Source of the DNA: MFD01213-c1 sp963704405
GTDB lineage: Bacteria; Planctomycetota; Phycisphaerae; Tepidisphaerales; Tepidisphaeraceae
DNA: 64,000 bases
Direction of reading: 5' to 3'
Assembly: GCA_963704405.1 (NCBI GenBank)
Contig: OY969903.1
Location: 1 to 64,000, forward strand
Positions 33,324 through 43,520 of the stretch are shown here, piece after piece. Numbering within the stretch: the first letter of the stretch is position 1; each line of letters begins with the position of its first letter. Made by a program: the position numbers and the translations under genes. The notes under the pieces were generated by a model. That model was given only the letters and a program-made list of their open reading frames with translations, searched no databases and had not been told where the DNA came from.

Positions 33324-34955
33324 ATGAGTAACATTGCCCTTCCAGCCTCTTCTTTTTCATTGCGCAAATACACCGGTTGGATTATCGCCGCCGCTGTCGC
33401 GATGCTTGCCGTCGCTGGTTACGCCAGCTACACGCGGTGGTTCGCCGGCTCAGACACGGGCCTTGCAACCGGCGACTTCTTCACCGTCACCCCGATGGAT
33501 CTCGCCCAGCACGTCGTCAAGGACGGCGAGCTCCAGGCGGTGGACAACATCGACATCCTCTGTTTGGTCGAAGGCCAAACCGTCATCAACACGATCGTGA
33601 AGGAAGGCGCGTTTGTTAAGAAGAACGACGTGATCGTCACGCTTGATTCCAGCGCCATCAAGCAGAAAATTGACGACACCACCCTCACCCTGCAAACCTC
33701 CGAAGCCGACGTCACCAACGCCCGCGAAGCCAAGGACATTCAGGAAAGCCAGAACGACGCCAACCTCGACGCGGCCAACGTCGCACTGATCGTCGCCAAG
33801 CTCGATTATCAGCAATATGTCGACGGCACCTATCCGCAGGCCGTCGCCAATGCACAGACCGACCTGGAAATGGGCAACATCACCCTGCGGAATGCCGAGG
33901 AAGATCTGGCGAACACCAAGAGCTTGTACGCCAAGGGATTTGTGACGGGCGCCGATATTCAGAAGTCGGAACTGGCCGTCACCACCGCCCGCAACGGCGT
34001 GCAGAAGGCGCAGACTGCCTTGGATGTCCTGACAAAATACACCCACGCCGAGGATTTGGCGTCGAAGCAGAATGCGGTCGCCCAGGCCCAGAAAACACTG
34101 GTCCGCACCAAGCAGCAAAACCAGGCAAATCTGGCCCAGAAAGCCTCCGACCTGGAAGCCAAGGATCAGGCCTTTACGCTCATCAAGCGGAAGATGGAGC
34201 ATCTTCAGGAACAATTGGACGATTGCACAATCAAAGCGCCTGCCGACGGGATGGTTGTTTATGCGTCCTCCGGTGATCGCAACGCGCAGAATCCGATTCA
34301 GGAAGGGGCGACGGTCCGCGAGCGGCAGCCGCTGCTTCGGTTGCCGGATACGACCAAAATGCAGGCGGTCGTTCGCATTCAGGAAGGCTCTGTCGGTCAG
34401 CTAAAGGAGGGGCAGCGCGCAAGCGTGAAAATCGTCAATGTTCCCGAGCCGGTGTCAGCGAAGATCACGCGCATCAGCGTGCTTGTGGATAACTCAGGCC
34501 GATGGCTGAATCCTGACCTGAAAGAATACCCGGTCGAGCTGACGCTCGATAAAACACCGCTCGGTTTGAAGCCGGGGATGGGCTGCCACGCCGAGATTTT
34601 CGTCAACCGGTTCAACGATGTCCTCGCAGTCCCGCTTCCAACCATCTATTCGGCGGGGCCGGACAGCTATGTATTCGTCCGCTCAGCCTCGGAGGTGCGC
34701 CCCGTGAAGGTGAAGGTCGGGGCAACCAACGAAACCCACGCACAGATTGTCGATGGATTGAACGCGAACGATCAGGTTTTAGTCCTGCAAGCCGGCCAGG
34801 GCCGCGACCTCCTCGAAAAGGCGGGAATCACCGTGCAACCAGCAACGCGGCCATCCAAACGTCCGAAGAAAAAATCAGACGATGCCCCCGCTGACACACA
34901 AGCCCCACCAACCGCATCCGCCCCCAAATCCCCGCCCGCTGCACCACAAGGGTAA
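33324..34955 (+). CDS. HlyD/RND-type efflux periplasmic adaptor
   Basis: This 543-residue membrane-fusion protein has an N-terminal membrane anchor (WIIAAAVAMLAVAGYASYT). Lipoyl-like half motifs are seen in NTIVKEGAFVKKNDVIVTLDS and DDCTIKAPADGMVVYAS. A long coiled-coil hairpin between them (residues about 105-300) is rich in Gln, Lys and Ala. A beta-barrel region (RASVKIVNVPEPVSAKITRI) and a membrane-proximal domain follow. The Pro/Lys-rich C-terminal tail is extra. It should bridge an inner-membrane pump to the TolC protein encoded upstream. The pump itself is not in this neighbourhood. Confidence 0.92.
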   Translation: MSNIALPASSFSLRKYTGWIIAAAVAMLAVAGYASYTRWFAGSDTGLATGDFFTVTPMDLAQHVVKDGELQAVDNIDILCLVEGQTVINTIVKEGAFVKKNDVIVTLDSSAIKQKIDDTTLTLQTSEADVTNAREAKDIQESQNDANLDAANVALIVAKLDYQQYVDGTYPQAVANAQTDLEMGNITLRNAEEDLANTKSLYAKGFVTGADIQKSELAVTTARNGVQKAQTALDVLTKYTHAEDLASKQNAVAQAQKTLVRTKQQNQANLAQKASDLEAKDQAFTLIKRKMEHLQEQLDDCTIKAPADGMVVYASSGDRNAQNPIQEGATVRERQPLLRLPDTTKMQAVVRIQEGSVGQLKEGQRASVKIVNVPEPVSAKITRISVLVDNSGRWLNPDLKEYPVELTLDKTPLGLKPGMGCHAEIFVNRFNDVLAVPLPTIYSAGPDSYVFVRSASEVRPVKVKVGATNETHAQIVDGLNANDQVLVLQAGQGRDLLEKAGITVQPATRPSKRPKKKSDDAPADTQAPPTASAPKSPPAAPQG

Positions 34956-35012
34956 CGCGTCAGCCCAGCGCGTCACCATCTCCATTCAATGGCTTTTATG
35001 AAATTGCGCAAT

Positions 35013-35058
35013 AAAAAGGCCCCGGCTTTCACCCACTTGTGAAGCCGGAGCCTTAAAA
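35013..35058 (-). terminator. Hairpin terminator, oriented for the minus strand
   Basis: The arms AAGGCCCCGGCTTTCAC and GTGAAGCCGGAGCCTT form a stem of about 16 bp with one bulge and one wobble. A T-run follows it only on the minus strand, so it best serves transcription arriving from the glycosyltransferase gene, though it also lies 58 bases after the adaptor gene. Confidence 0.75.
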
Positions 35059-35445
35059 GATGACCGACACGGCGAGCGCCGGGCACCTGGATTCACCGGG
35101 ACAAGTCATTCGGCCGCAGCCGAATCAAAGCCGCCACATGCCGGCTCTGCTTCCATCCTTACCCCGTTGGTTATTCAAATCAGCCCATACGGCGATATGC
35201 ATCAAATGCAACACGCGCTCGAGCAATCGTATTCGCAAACGCCTAACTGCTCAGCATGGTGCACTCGCATTTTGCTCTGCAAAGTAGCAACCTTAATCGA
35301 GCGGGAAGTATGAAGGACGTTCATGGCTCCTTCAATAGCAAATTTGCAGCAACATGCCTCAAAATGAGTCAAAAATGGCCCATGTCACCAATAAATGTTT
35401 AATAGCACCCCATAATTGATAAAATGGGAGGTTCGAGACGCACTA
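35059..35445. other. AT-richer intergenic region, no gene recognised
   Basis: This 387-base stretch between convergent genes is poorer in G+C than its neighbours from about 35280. One 75-codon open frame here lacks a ribosome site and protein-like composition. I see no RNA gene. Confidence 0.4.
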
Positions 35446-36639
35446 TTATCGGAGCGTCTCCGCTTGATCGATCGCTCGCTTCAACGCGGCTTTCCAACCT
35501 CTCTGCACGTCATAAAACTGCGAACGAGCAGTTTCACACCCAACCCGCTTTGCAGCATAAAGCGCAGTGTCTTCTTTGAGCTTCAAAATGGCGTCGGCGT
35601 ACGCCATCGCACTATCGGGTGGAACTTCAACGACCGCGTCCTTCACATATTCAAGTGCCGGACAGACAGACGACGTGATCACCGGCCGGCCGGCCAGAAC
35701 CCCCTCGGCCACCACTTTGTTGAACCCTTCGATGAACCCGCTCGTCGTCGGAACAATCACGACGTGGCACTTCTCATACATCTCACGCATGAAAGGCTTG
35801 GTCGTGTGCCCGTGGCAACGGAAGCGGGATTCAAGGCCGGCTTGTTTGACCGCTTGCCGCAGGTTGCTCAGTTCCGCGCCGTCACCGCATAGGTCAAACT
35901 CGATGTCGGTCTGGTTTGACGCATTGAATCGCTTGGCGATATCGAACAGGTCGTAAACACCTTTGCTGCGTTCCATGCGGCCGGCGAAAAAAACGCGGAA
36001 CGGCGGGGCATTCGCCGGCGGTCCGAAGCCGTTGAACGCTTCCGCCCGGTATGTGGGAAGAAACGGGAAAATCGGCGTCAGATGGCCCTGAAGCATCGAG
36101 CGCACTTGTTCCGTAATGTCATTGGAAAGGCTGAGCATCGCGGCAACGTGCTTGCGGAAGAAGCGGGCATTGAGGCACCGTATCGTGCGCTGGAGCAGAC
36201 CGGCAGGCGGATGTTGTTTCAGCCAAAGCACGCAGTGGAAAGTCGGGACGATTTTGATGTTCGCCAACCGCATCAGAGTAAGGACAAACCAATGCGTCCC
36301 TTCGGCAACGACGGCAATATCGGCTTCAAACTTTATAGCAGATGCCGTTAGACGGAGCCCATACCAAAGTTGGCCGAGGTGATACAACCACCCCGGACCG
36401 CGCTGCCAGAGCAGCGGGCGATGCTCAATGGTGAGGTTGCTTTCGGCGACTTTTTCCCGTCGGCAATTATAAGAAATGACATAGCCAACCGCGTTCAACT
36501 CGCGGCACAAATCATAAAATTGCCCCGAATAAGTGACGGCGACCTGCGATGGATCATCCCGCCCGGCCTTCCAGTGATGGTAAGTGCCAATCACATCACC
36601 AGGGCCGGCGGCATAGAGAATTCGAAGAGGGGAGGACAT
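35446..36639 (-). CDS. Glycosyltransferase family 4 protein
   Basis: The predicted protein has 397 residues. The N-terminal half is a Rossmann-like acceptor domain (RILYAAGPGDVIGTYHHWKA). The C-terminal half holds the GT4 donor site: RVFFAGRMERSKGVYDLFDI with its conserved Gly-Arg and Lys, FDLCGDGAELSNLRQAV, HVVIVPTTSGFIEGFNKVVAEGVLAGRPVI with the EGFNKVVAE version of the EX7E motif, then PALEYVKDAVVEVPPDS. It should transfer a nucleotide-activated sugar to a surface glycan. It stands alone, not within an obvious polysaccharide cluster, so acceptor and sugar are unknown. Confidence 0.9.
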   Translation of the reverse strand: MSSPLRILYAAGPGDVIGTYHHWKAGRDDPSQVAVTYSGQFYDLCRELNAVGYVISYNCRREKVAESNLTIEHRPLLWQRGPGWLYHLGQLWYGLRLTASAIKFEADIAVVAEGTHWFVLTLMRLANIKIVPTFHCVLWLKQHPPAGLLQRTIRCLNARFFRKHVAAMLSLSNDITEQVRSMLQGHLTPIFPFLPTYRAEAFNGFGPPANAPPFRVFFAGRMERSKGVYDLFDIAKRFNASNQTDIEFDLCGDGAELSNLRQAVKQAGLESRFRCHGHTTKPFMREMYEKCHVVIVPTTSGFIEGFNKVVAEGVLAGRPVITSSVCPALEYVKDAVVEVPPDSAMAYADAILKLKEDTALYAAKRVGCETARSQFYDVQRGWKAALKRAIDQAETLR

Positions 36640-37020
36640 TGCTTTGGATCTTACTTCGGCCGAGAAACTCTAAACGCGATACTGGCCAGGGCTCGACTGA
36701 AAACCCGCCGAAGCCCGGCTCGTGCAAGAAACTTAAAATGAACCGCCTGTCTTCTCGCCACAGGGGCCATGACCTTGCCCGGAAGGTGGAAGACACCGGA
36801 GGCGAAACCACGGGCACGGCGAGAGTAAAAGGCGGTTCCGCCTTCAGCTACAACTCACTTGCCCGCGCAGCGGGCCTTCTCTTCCCAGCGGGGGTGCGGG
36901 GGCAGCAGCCCCTGCGTCTGCAATTCCTCCTTCTCTTCCACCATATTCAACGCCCAATCAAACATCAGCGGCGAGCAATCAAGCGGAATGTGTATAGCAA
37001 TGCGGCCCGGCGCTTGTCAC
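36640..37020. other. Intergenic region with a possible 36-codon minus-strand ORF
   Basis: This 381-base gap holds no long gene. On the minus strand a short frame (ATG at 36965, stop at 36855) reads MFDWALNMVEEKEELQTQGL and continues in a charged, Pro-rich style up to a stop. Its composition is protein-like, and the same frame is open about 16 codons further upstream (IAIHIPLDCSPL), but there is no clear ribosome site. It may be a small gene or the 3' remnant of one. Confidence 0.35.
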
Positions 37021-37686
37021 TTAAGTCGCCGACAATTTTTTCATGATTCGTTCTTTTATCTCAGCCGCATCGAATATCGGAGTGCAGACGATCGCCGACA
37101 AAAAATCCCTGGCCGTTGAAATGACAAAGCTTGCGGCAGGAAGGATCTCGCGCCAGCGTTCGTCGTCGGCATCAATTGTATCGAGAAGCGGATTGACGAG
37201 TTCTTCAGGCAGACAGAAGGCGCGGAGGCGCACACCGCTTTCGAAGCCGAGCTGAGCGTCATGACACAGGATGGTGAGCAGGTCGGCGGTGGGCAGCATT
37301 TGGATGCTGCTCAGCACTGGTTCCGTGCCGGGATCGAGCTTTTGGGCGGCGGCGATGGTGAATCGCTCGCAGGTTGCGGGGTCGGCCAGGTAACTGAACG
37401 CCGGAAGAAGCTGGCCGGCGGCGATTGGGCCGTCGAGCCGAATGCAGGTGCGGGTTCCAGGTTCGGTCAGGGCCTCGATGACCTGCGGAATCAGTTGGCG
37501 AATTTGCTTTTGGCGAAGGGAAATAGAGAGCGGTTGGCTTCGCTCGTCGTGATCCAGCACAAGCAACTGATACGCAAACGTGCGCGGCGACCACGCATAA
37601 TCAATGCCGCCCCGCGGACCTGCCACCTCCCATTTGCCGGCCGATTCGGCGGCGGCAATGTCAATCTGGTTGATTCGAACGATCAT
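37021..37686 (-). CDS. Protein of unknown function
   Basis: This 221-residue soluble protein has no signal peptide or membrane segment. Readable features include RINQIDIAAAESAGKWEVAG, FAYQLLVLDHDERSQPLSIS, a Leu-rich middle and a C-terminal AAEIKERIMKKLSAT. I recognise no catalytic motif or named family. It lies 49 bases downstream of another unknown gene on the same strand, and the two look co-transcribed. Confidence 0.65.
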   Translation of the reverse strand: MIVRINQIDIAAAESAGKWEVAGPRGGIDYAWSPRTFAYQLLVLDHDERSQPLSISLRQKQIRQLIPQVIEALTEPGTRTCIRLDGPIAAGQLLPAFSYLADPATCERFTIAAAQKLDPGTEPVLSSIQMLPTADLLTILCHDAQLGFESGVRLRAFCLPEELVNPLLDTIDADDERWREILPAASFVISTARDFLSAIVCTPIFDAAEIKERIMKKLSAT

Positions 37687-37735
37687 GACAGCCCGATCAA
37701 TACAACAACTTCATTATCGCTCGATTTCCTTCTCC

Positions 37736-38167
37736 CTATTTTCCTGTGACGCTCGCCGTCGCCACTTCCAGCATCGCGCCGGGGAGGATGGTGCAGTTCA
37801 CCAGCGCCCCGACGGCCACTGGCCCGCTGTTAAGGTCCCACGCATTGTCAGCCAGGGGAAGTTCAACGACGAACGGAGCGCCGGCCTGCACGACCATCGT
37901 GCGCTGATCGAGATATTTAATGCGACCCTGGATAATGCGACTGGGCCCGTGGATCGGTGTGATGAAGTTTCCGCCGCTGGGTACGGTCCACATCTTCCGG
38001 GCAACCACGTGAATATATGCCTCCACCGGCGTGTTCATTGGCCCTTCATACGGGTGGGCGGTGAGAAGCTTGAGCTCATACGTCGTGTTGGACGGCGCAA
38101 AGATGACCGCGCCGTCTTCAACGCGGATGATTTTGCCGTGAGCGGGAAAATCGGTGCTGCTGGCCAT
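37736..38167 (-). CDS. Small beta-rich protein of unknown function
   Basis: The predicted protein has 143 residues. I chose the ATG at 38167 because AGGAG lies six bases upstream; the frame further upstream is not protein-like. Predicted strands alternate throughout (KIIRVEDGAVIFAPSNTTYE, YIHVVARKMWTVPSGGNFIT, RTMVVQAGAPFVVELPLA, GALVNCTILPGAMLEVATAS). This suggests a compact beta domain, perhaps OB-like or a beta barrel. No signal peptide. It precedes the 221-residue unknown gene and is divergent from the DUF1080 gene. Function unknown. Confidence 0.72.
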   Translation of the reverse strand: MASSTDFPAHGKIIRVEDGAVIFAPSNTTYELKLLTAHPYEGPMNTPVEAYIHVVARKMWTVPSGGNFITPIHGPSRIIQGRIKYLDQRTMVVQAGAPFVVELPLADNAWDLNSGPVAVGALVNCTILPGAMLEVATASVTGK

Positions 38168-38383
38168 AAAACTCCTGCGATTTCGTGATTCCTGGACCGG
38201 GACAATGTAGCGGAGATGTGGTTTGGAGCAAGCGTTCGGGGAAATTCGGGTGATGAAAGATCGCAGCGCAAATAAGAAAAGGCAGTTGGGCAACTGCTGT
38301 AGCGGCGGGCAGCTTCCCCAATTACGATCATCAGACCATTTTGCGCCAGCGGAGGCGCATCATCCTTCACTTCAGCAAATCCT

Positions 38384-40268
38384 ATGAACAGCAAAAAAAA
38401 CCTGCTCGTCACGTTGATCTTCGGCTGCATATCTGCCTGTACCTCCCTGGCTTTCGCCCAGGATCAGAACGCGCCCTGGGTTTCTCTTTTCAACGGCAAA
38501 GACCTCACCGGATGGACGCTGAAAGGCGGCGGTGGGAAGGCGTTTGTCCAGGATGGAGAAATGGTTTGTCATGTCACCGCCAACACCAAGGAGCACACGT
38601 TTGTCTGCACCAACGATTCGTTTACCGATTTCATTCTTGAAATGGACATGAAGATCGACGGGGATTTCAACACAGGAATTGTGCTCCGAGGGGTGGATTC
38701 ATTGCCGGCGGCTCCGGTGCGGATATGGGGCTATATGATCAAGGTTGATCCGACGCCGCGGAAATGGACGGGTGGAATCTTCGAAGATTTCGGCATGGTC
38801 TGGCAGTGGCTCAGCACGTTGGCCGACAATGCCCCCGCCCGCGAGGCGTTTAAGATCAATGAATGGAACCGGTTTCGAGTCGAAGTGCTGGGATCGCACA
38901 TCAAAGTCTGGATCAACGGCGTACCAACCGCAAACCTGATCGACACGCGGTATACCAAGGGGTGCATCGCGCTGAAGATTCACTGGACAGGGAATTTCCC
39001 CGAACGGGAAAAGATTCTGGCGCATTTTAAGGATATTCGAATCATCACGGATAATCCGGATCGTTTTGCTCATCCTATTGATATTCCCGTCGTTCAAACG
39101 GTGGATGAAAGTGGCATCAACGTGCCCGCGGGATTTCGGGCGCTGCTGGTCACCGGTGGCTCGAAAAAGCCCGATGACCGGATGCAATATCTGGCGGTCA
39201 CGCCGAGCGGCTCGATTTATGCAAGAACTTCCAGGGGAATCATTGCACTGCAGCGGCGCAGTGGCGACAGCCACGCGGATGCGATCGAGGAATTCGGCAG
39301 CGGCGGTGGAACGGGGATCGCGGTTCACGACGGCTCGCTTTATTACTCCACCGATTCGACGATTTCCCGCTATCAATTGACGCAGGGAAAGCTGGTTCCC
39401 CAGGGCGAGCCGCAAGTGATCGTGAAAGGCCTTCCGCCGGAAGAGGGAGCGGTGCATCCGTTTGCGTTTGATGGAGAAGGGCGGCTGCTGGTTGAGGCGG
39501 GCGCAGTTGAAAATGCTATAAATCCCAGCGCCCCTCCGCCGCAGGATTTGTTGCAAAATTACGGCGGATTTTGGCGATTTGACGCCAATAAACCAGACCA
39601 GAATTTCACGGATGGATTTCACTACGCCAAGGGCGTGCTGCACGCGCCTTCGGTGGCGTGGAATCCCACAGCCAAAACATTTTTTACAATAACCCAGGGC
39701 CGCGAGCGTCTGGATTTTGCCGGTGTTGACGCTTACGACGCACTCGACAGCGCCGAGCGGCCGGCTAACGAATTGCATCGCCTGGATGAAGGTGTTGATC
39801 TCGGTTGGCCGCTCACATATTACGATGCGTTCAAGCACGCCAGAATGGTTGCGCCGAATTCGGCGGCGATAACCACAAGAAGGCTGATGCCGGAAAATGT
39901 CCCGATCCGCTGATCGCTTTCCCCGGCCACGGCGCACCAATGCAGATGGTTTTCTACACGGCAAAACAATTCCCCCAAAAATACCGCGGCGGAGCATTCG
40001 TTGCATTCAATGGATCGCGCAACACCGGCCAGTTGCCACAAACCGGGTGCAATGTCTGCTTTTTGCCCTTCGATGAAAAGGGAATGCCGACGGGGGCGTG
40101 CGAGGTGTTCGCCGATGGGTTTGCGGGCGCGGGCCAGGCGCTGAAGGGCAGGTTAAATTTCGACCGAGCGGTTTGGCGATCGCGCCAGATGGGACGTTGT
40201 ATATCGCAGATTCAGAGCATGGGAAGATCTGGCGAATCATCTGCACGGATCAGCCGGAGGGAATGTGA
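38384..40268 (+). CDS. DUF1080 (3-keto-disaccharide hydrolase domain) protein fused to a propeller; two frame breaks
   Basis: The protein has a signal peptide (NLLVTLIFGCISACTSLAFA) and then a DUF1080/3-keto-disaccharide hydrolase-like jelly-roll domain (about residues 28-220: WVSLFNGKDLTGWTLKGG, FILEMDMKIDGDFNTGIVLR, NEWNRFRVEVLGSHIKVWIN). A sugar-dehydrogenase-like propeller follows (EEGAVHPFAFDGEGRLLVE, DLGWPLTYYDAFKH, ALIAFPGHGAPMQ-type string, PSGLAIAPDGTLYIAD). The frame shifts near 39855 (one G missing in GCGCCGAATTC) and near 40153 (one C missing in GGGCAGGT). Repairing both gives 628 residues ending at the TGA at 40266-40268. It probably acts on carbohydrate in the periplasm or outside; substrate unknown. 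Confidence 0.85.
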
Positions 40269-40365
40269 GCAGCGGCGAAGGCGGCGGCCCGAGCTGTTTG
40301 AGCCGGCATTGAATATCGCGTGAAGGAAAGAGAGTAAAGACATCGGAGGCTCGCAGCTCTGCACC

Positions 40366-41304
40366 TTACCCCCCTACCGTCTGCGCAATTTCCGCCATCA
40401 GGCCTTCATGAGTCCCATGCAGAATGACTATTCGATCCCGGCGCTGGTCATGCAGCGCATAAGTAATCAGTTCCGGAGGCTCGCGCCACATCAGTGAATA
40501 TCGTCGGCGGCGAATCATCCATCCGCGCCGCCCCGCCACTTCCCGGCCACCGGATCGGACGACCACATCCGACATCACACCGGTCGCTCGATGGTATCGC
40601 CCGCTGGCGCGTTGTTGATCTGTGATCCACCCATCGAGCGACATCCGCCGCAGCGCGAGGTCGGCGACTGCGATCTGCCTCACTGTCACCGAATTCGCAC
40701 GATCGGCGAACTGCAATCCCAGGTCGCCGGCGTTGAGCCGCTGGGAAATTAATTTCATTTCCGCCGGAATGACACAGCTCAAATCAAAAATCGCCCAAGG
40801 CATCGCGCGATCCGCCGGCAGGTCCCCAATCGTCGGCAGGATCATTCCCTCAAGCAGGTGCTCCCGCCGATGCGCGTGATACGCCACCTGCAGGATGCGG
40901 GCGGAAACCTTACTATATCCTGCAAATATATCCCTGCCCGGCGGTGTCGGTTCGACATACACCATTGCCGATTCCCACTGCTCACCAGGCATCTCAAACG
41001 CCTTCGCCTCTCTCGCCGCCAGCTCCCCCACTTCTTCCCGCAGCGCGGCCATCACTGCAGGCTTCGCATCAAACTTTCGCCGCGAAGGCGTGGACCACCG
41101 CACCCCCACCCGCGGCCTCGCCGCATCGGCAAATAGCGCATATCCCGCCGCAAAATCCCCTTCCAATTTCACCGCGTCCCACCGACGCGGAAGCACCACC
41201 CGCCACCCCTGCCAGCAAATCAAATGAGATTTCGAATCGCGGTCAGCGGCGTAGGGATTCATCATTTCCGCTGCCTTACTGCCTTCTAAAACTTTCGTCA
41301 TCAA
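40366..41304 (-). CDS. Protein of unknown function coupled to an OPT-type transporter gene
   Basis: The predicted protein has 312 residues, with no signal peptide and no membrane helix. A core of alternating strands and helices includes ICWQGWRVVLPRRWDAVKLE, AMPWAIFDLSCVIPAEMKLI and a C-terminal VVVRSGGREVAGRRGWMIRR-type beta stretch. Its start overlaps the stop of the transporter gene by four bases, so it is translationally coupled to it. It may be a cytoplasmic partner of that transporter. I do not recognise the family. Confidence 0.72.
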   Translation of the reverse strand: MMTKVLEGSKAAEMMNPYAADRDSKSHLICWQGWRVVLPRRWDAVKLEGDFAAGYALFADAARPRVGVRWSTPSRRKFDAKPAVMAALREEVGELAAREAKAFEMPGEQWESAMVYVEPTPPGRDIFAGYSKVSARILQVAYHAHRREHLLEGMILPTIGDLPADRAMPWAIFDLSCVIPAEMKLISQRLNAGDLGLQFADRANSVTVRQIAVADLALRRMSLDGWITDQQRASGRYHRATGVMSDVVVRSGGREVAGRRGWMIRRRRYSLMWREPPELITYALHDQRRDRIVILHGTHEGLMAEIAQTVGG

Positions 41305-43347
41305 TAATTAGACTGAAACACGCTCTTACTGATAAAAACCAGTCCGAGACTGAGCATCATAATCAATCCCACACCGCACCCGTAGCCTGCGAAAAACACC
41401 ACCCGATAGAGCGGCCAATCCTTCTCGCCAAACTTCTTCGCAAAATAGTAACGCCCGAACATCGCCCCGATAAACTGCGGCAAAATCACGTGCGGCGTGC
41501 TCTGATCCATCCCCCGAATCACGCCATAAACCAGCAGCACCGACAGCCCAAAATAAGACAGCCCCATGTACGTCACCAGCGCGAGCCCAAGCCCGACAAA
41601 TAAATAGCTCGAATGAAACGCCTCATAAAACGGACCATGTTCGCCGCCCGGCAATGTGCTGCTGATAACCAGTGCCTGGCGAAATGCATTCAGCTCCCAG
41701 ATTTGGCTCGCAAACGGAAACGCCCCGCTCGGCACCGGCGCAATCCGCCAGATGAATTGGCTGAACAATAACGTCGACACCAGAACCACCGGCAGAATAA
41801 ACGCCTCGGCTTTAATCATGCTGGTGATCTTGGTGCCGGTCAGTTCCGTCTGACGAAAGTAGGATGTCTGCGCGCCGTAGTTGTACGCCGGGAACGGCGC
41901 GAACCAGATTGCGGCCCCCTTGTAGCCCGTGAGGATGAATGTCGCCTCGCGCACAAACGGGACATTCACGCTCATCCCGATGATCCCCTCCATCCTTGCC
42001 GATACATAGCTGATGATCGGCGTATAGACGAACCCATAAAACACCAGTACGCCCATCAGCGTTTTCGTCACCGCCCCGCTGCCGATCGGATTCATGATGT
42101 GCGCATGCCGAAGCAGCAAATAAGCGGTGAGAATAGTGACTGTGGTCGAGCAGACATAAATCAGCAGCGCGATCCAGATCGAAATATCTCCCCGCCCCGC
42201 CGGTGGCGCGAACAGTTGGCTCCAGTTCATCCGCGCTGGCCACGCGATCCAGTTCTTTTTTTCGCCGAAATAAATCGCCGAACACCTGCCAGAAACCGAT
42301 CGCAGCAACGGCCGCCGTCAGCCCGAGTCCGAACGAAAAATAAAAATCCAGCGTGTTGGCCTGAATGGTAAGGTTCCAGCCGATCCCGCGGCTCCAACTG
42401 TGCAGCACGCCGTAGTGATATAAAATCGGGTTCGCAATCGTGCAGAGCACCAGCCCGATGAAGCTCCCCACCATTGCATTGAACGGCAGCACCATCCCGC
42501 TGATCACCAGCCCCAGATCAAACGCGAGCATCACCGGCACCGCCGGCAGAAATGATTCCGTGTTTGGCGTGAGGTCCTTGAACGGCAGTGGGAAAATGCT
42601 GATCGGCTCCGGCAAAAATGCGCCGGTGATCGCCGGCAGCGCCAGATAGACCGCTCCGAATACCATCCCCAGCATTGCGCCAAAACTAAAAACGCGCCAT
42701 CGCCACGTCTCGTGCCCGCCCGAAGCATCGGCCAGCGCCGTCACGCCTTGCGCCGCCACCGGCGCCATGGGGAACGGCAGTTTTTCCACGTCGCTGGTGA
42801 GCCGATACATCACGTAACCAAGCCCGAAGTGATCGACCCGCTGCAAGATCTGCCCGAGCGCCATCAGCCCAATCGGTGCAATCCATGCGGCCTGAAAAAA
42901 ATTCCGCGAGCCGAGAATATTCGGATCAGATGGCGCAACCCACGACGGCACCGAAATCCCAAACTGTTTAAATGAATTGCTCTGCGCCAAAAACTGGCTC
43001 CAGAGCAGCCCTGATCCGCTGATCAGCGAAGCGCCGGCCATGTAATACAGAACATAAATTTCCGGCCGCTTGAGTTGTGTGAATGCGCGGCGAGCGACTT
43101 CGATAAACAAAATGATGGTGACCCACTGAGCCGCCCCGCCGATGTCCTGCCCCACCACGAGGCTCATGTACATGCTCGCCGGCGTCATAATCAGCCCGAC
43201 GAACAGCCCGCCGATCATCGCCTTGAGCCCGAACCCCTCCTCCCAGCGATCCGGCGGCGACATCAATTCACGAAACTGCCGCAGCTCGGGATCTTCCGAC
43301 CACCGAGCCTTTGCCTGTACATCAGATTCCCCCGCAACTGTCGCCAT
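41301..43347 (-). CDS. OPT/DUF6785-type polytopic transporter (frame broken)
   Basis: The ATG at 43347 (MATVAGES) is the likely start; a TTG 24 bases earlier is possible. At least 12 membrane segments are visible, with GFGLKAMIGGLFVGLIMTPA, NAMVGSFIGLVLCTIANPIL and, in the last part, SSYLFVGLGLALVTYMGLSY. The layout and length (682 residues after repair) match oligopeptide-transporter/DUF6785-like membrane proteins. The frame changes at GGCGCG (42205-42210). Adding GC restores VRAPPAGRGDISIWIALL. A substrate such as peptides is only inferred from the family. The downstream gene overlaps by 4 bases. Confidence 0.85.
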
Positions 43348-43403
43348 TCGATTTGGAAATGCGTTGCTCAATCAGCCAATGATTCACTACGAGAAGAAGA
43401 GTA

Positions 43404-43436
43404 TTTAGCCACCGATGAACACCGATTTAGACAGAT
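43404..43436. repeat. CACCGATGAACACCGATTTAG-type interspersed repeat
   Basis: The string CACCGATGAACACCGATTTA with AGACAGATGAAG resembles boilerplate intergenic repeats common in environmental bacteria. It lies in the gap between the aminotransferase and transporter genes. Confidence 0.45.
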
Positions 43437-43520
43437 GAAGAGAGGGTTGTGGCAAATCCAGGTTCATCGTCGTTTCAGGCACTATTGGCACGGGCACAGG
43501 GCTCTGGTCACAGTAAGCGT

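Noticed and set aside
36855..36965. 36-codon frame MFDWALNMVEEKEELQTQGL...
   Set aside because: Protein-like, but with no ribosome site and an uncertain start; noted in the intergenic entry, not called as a gene.
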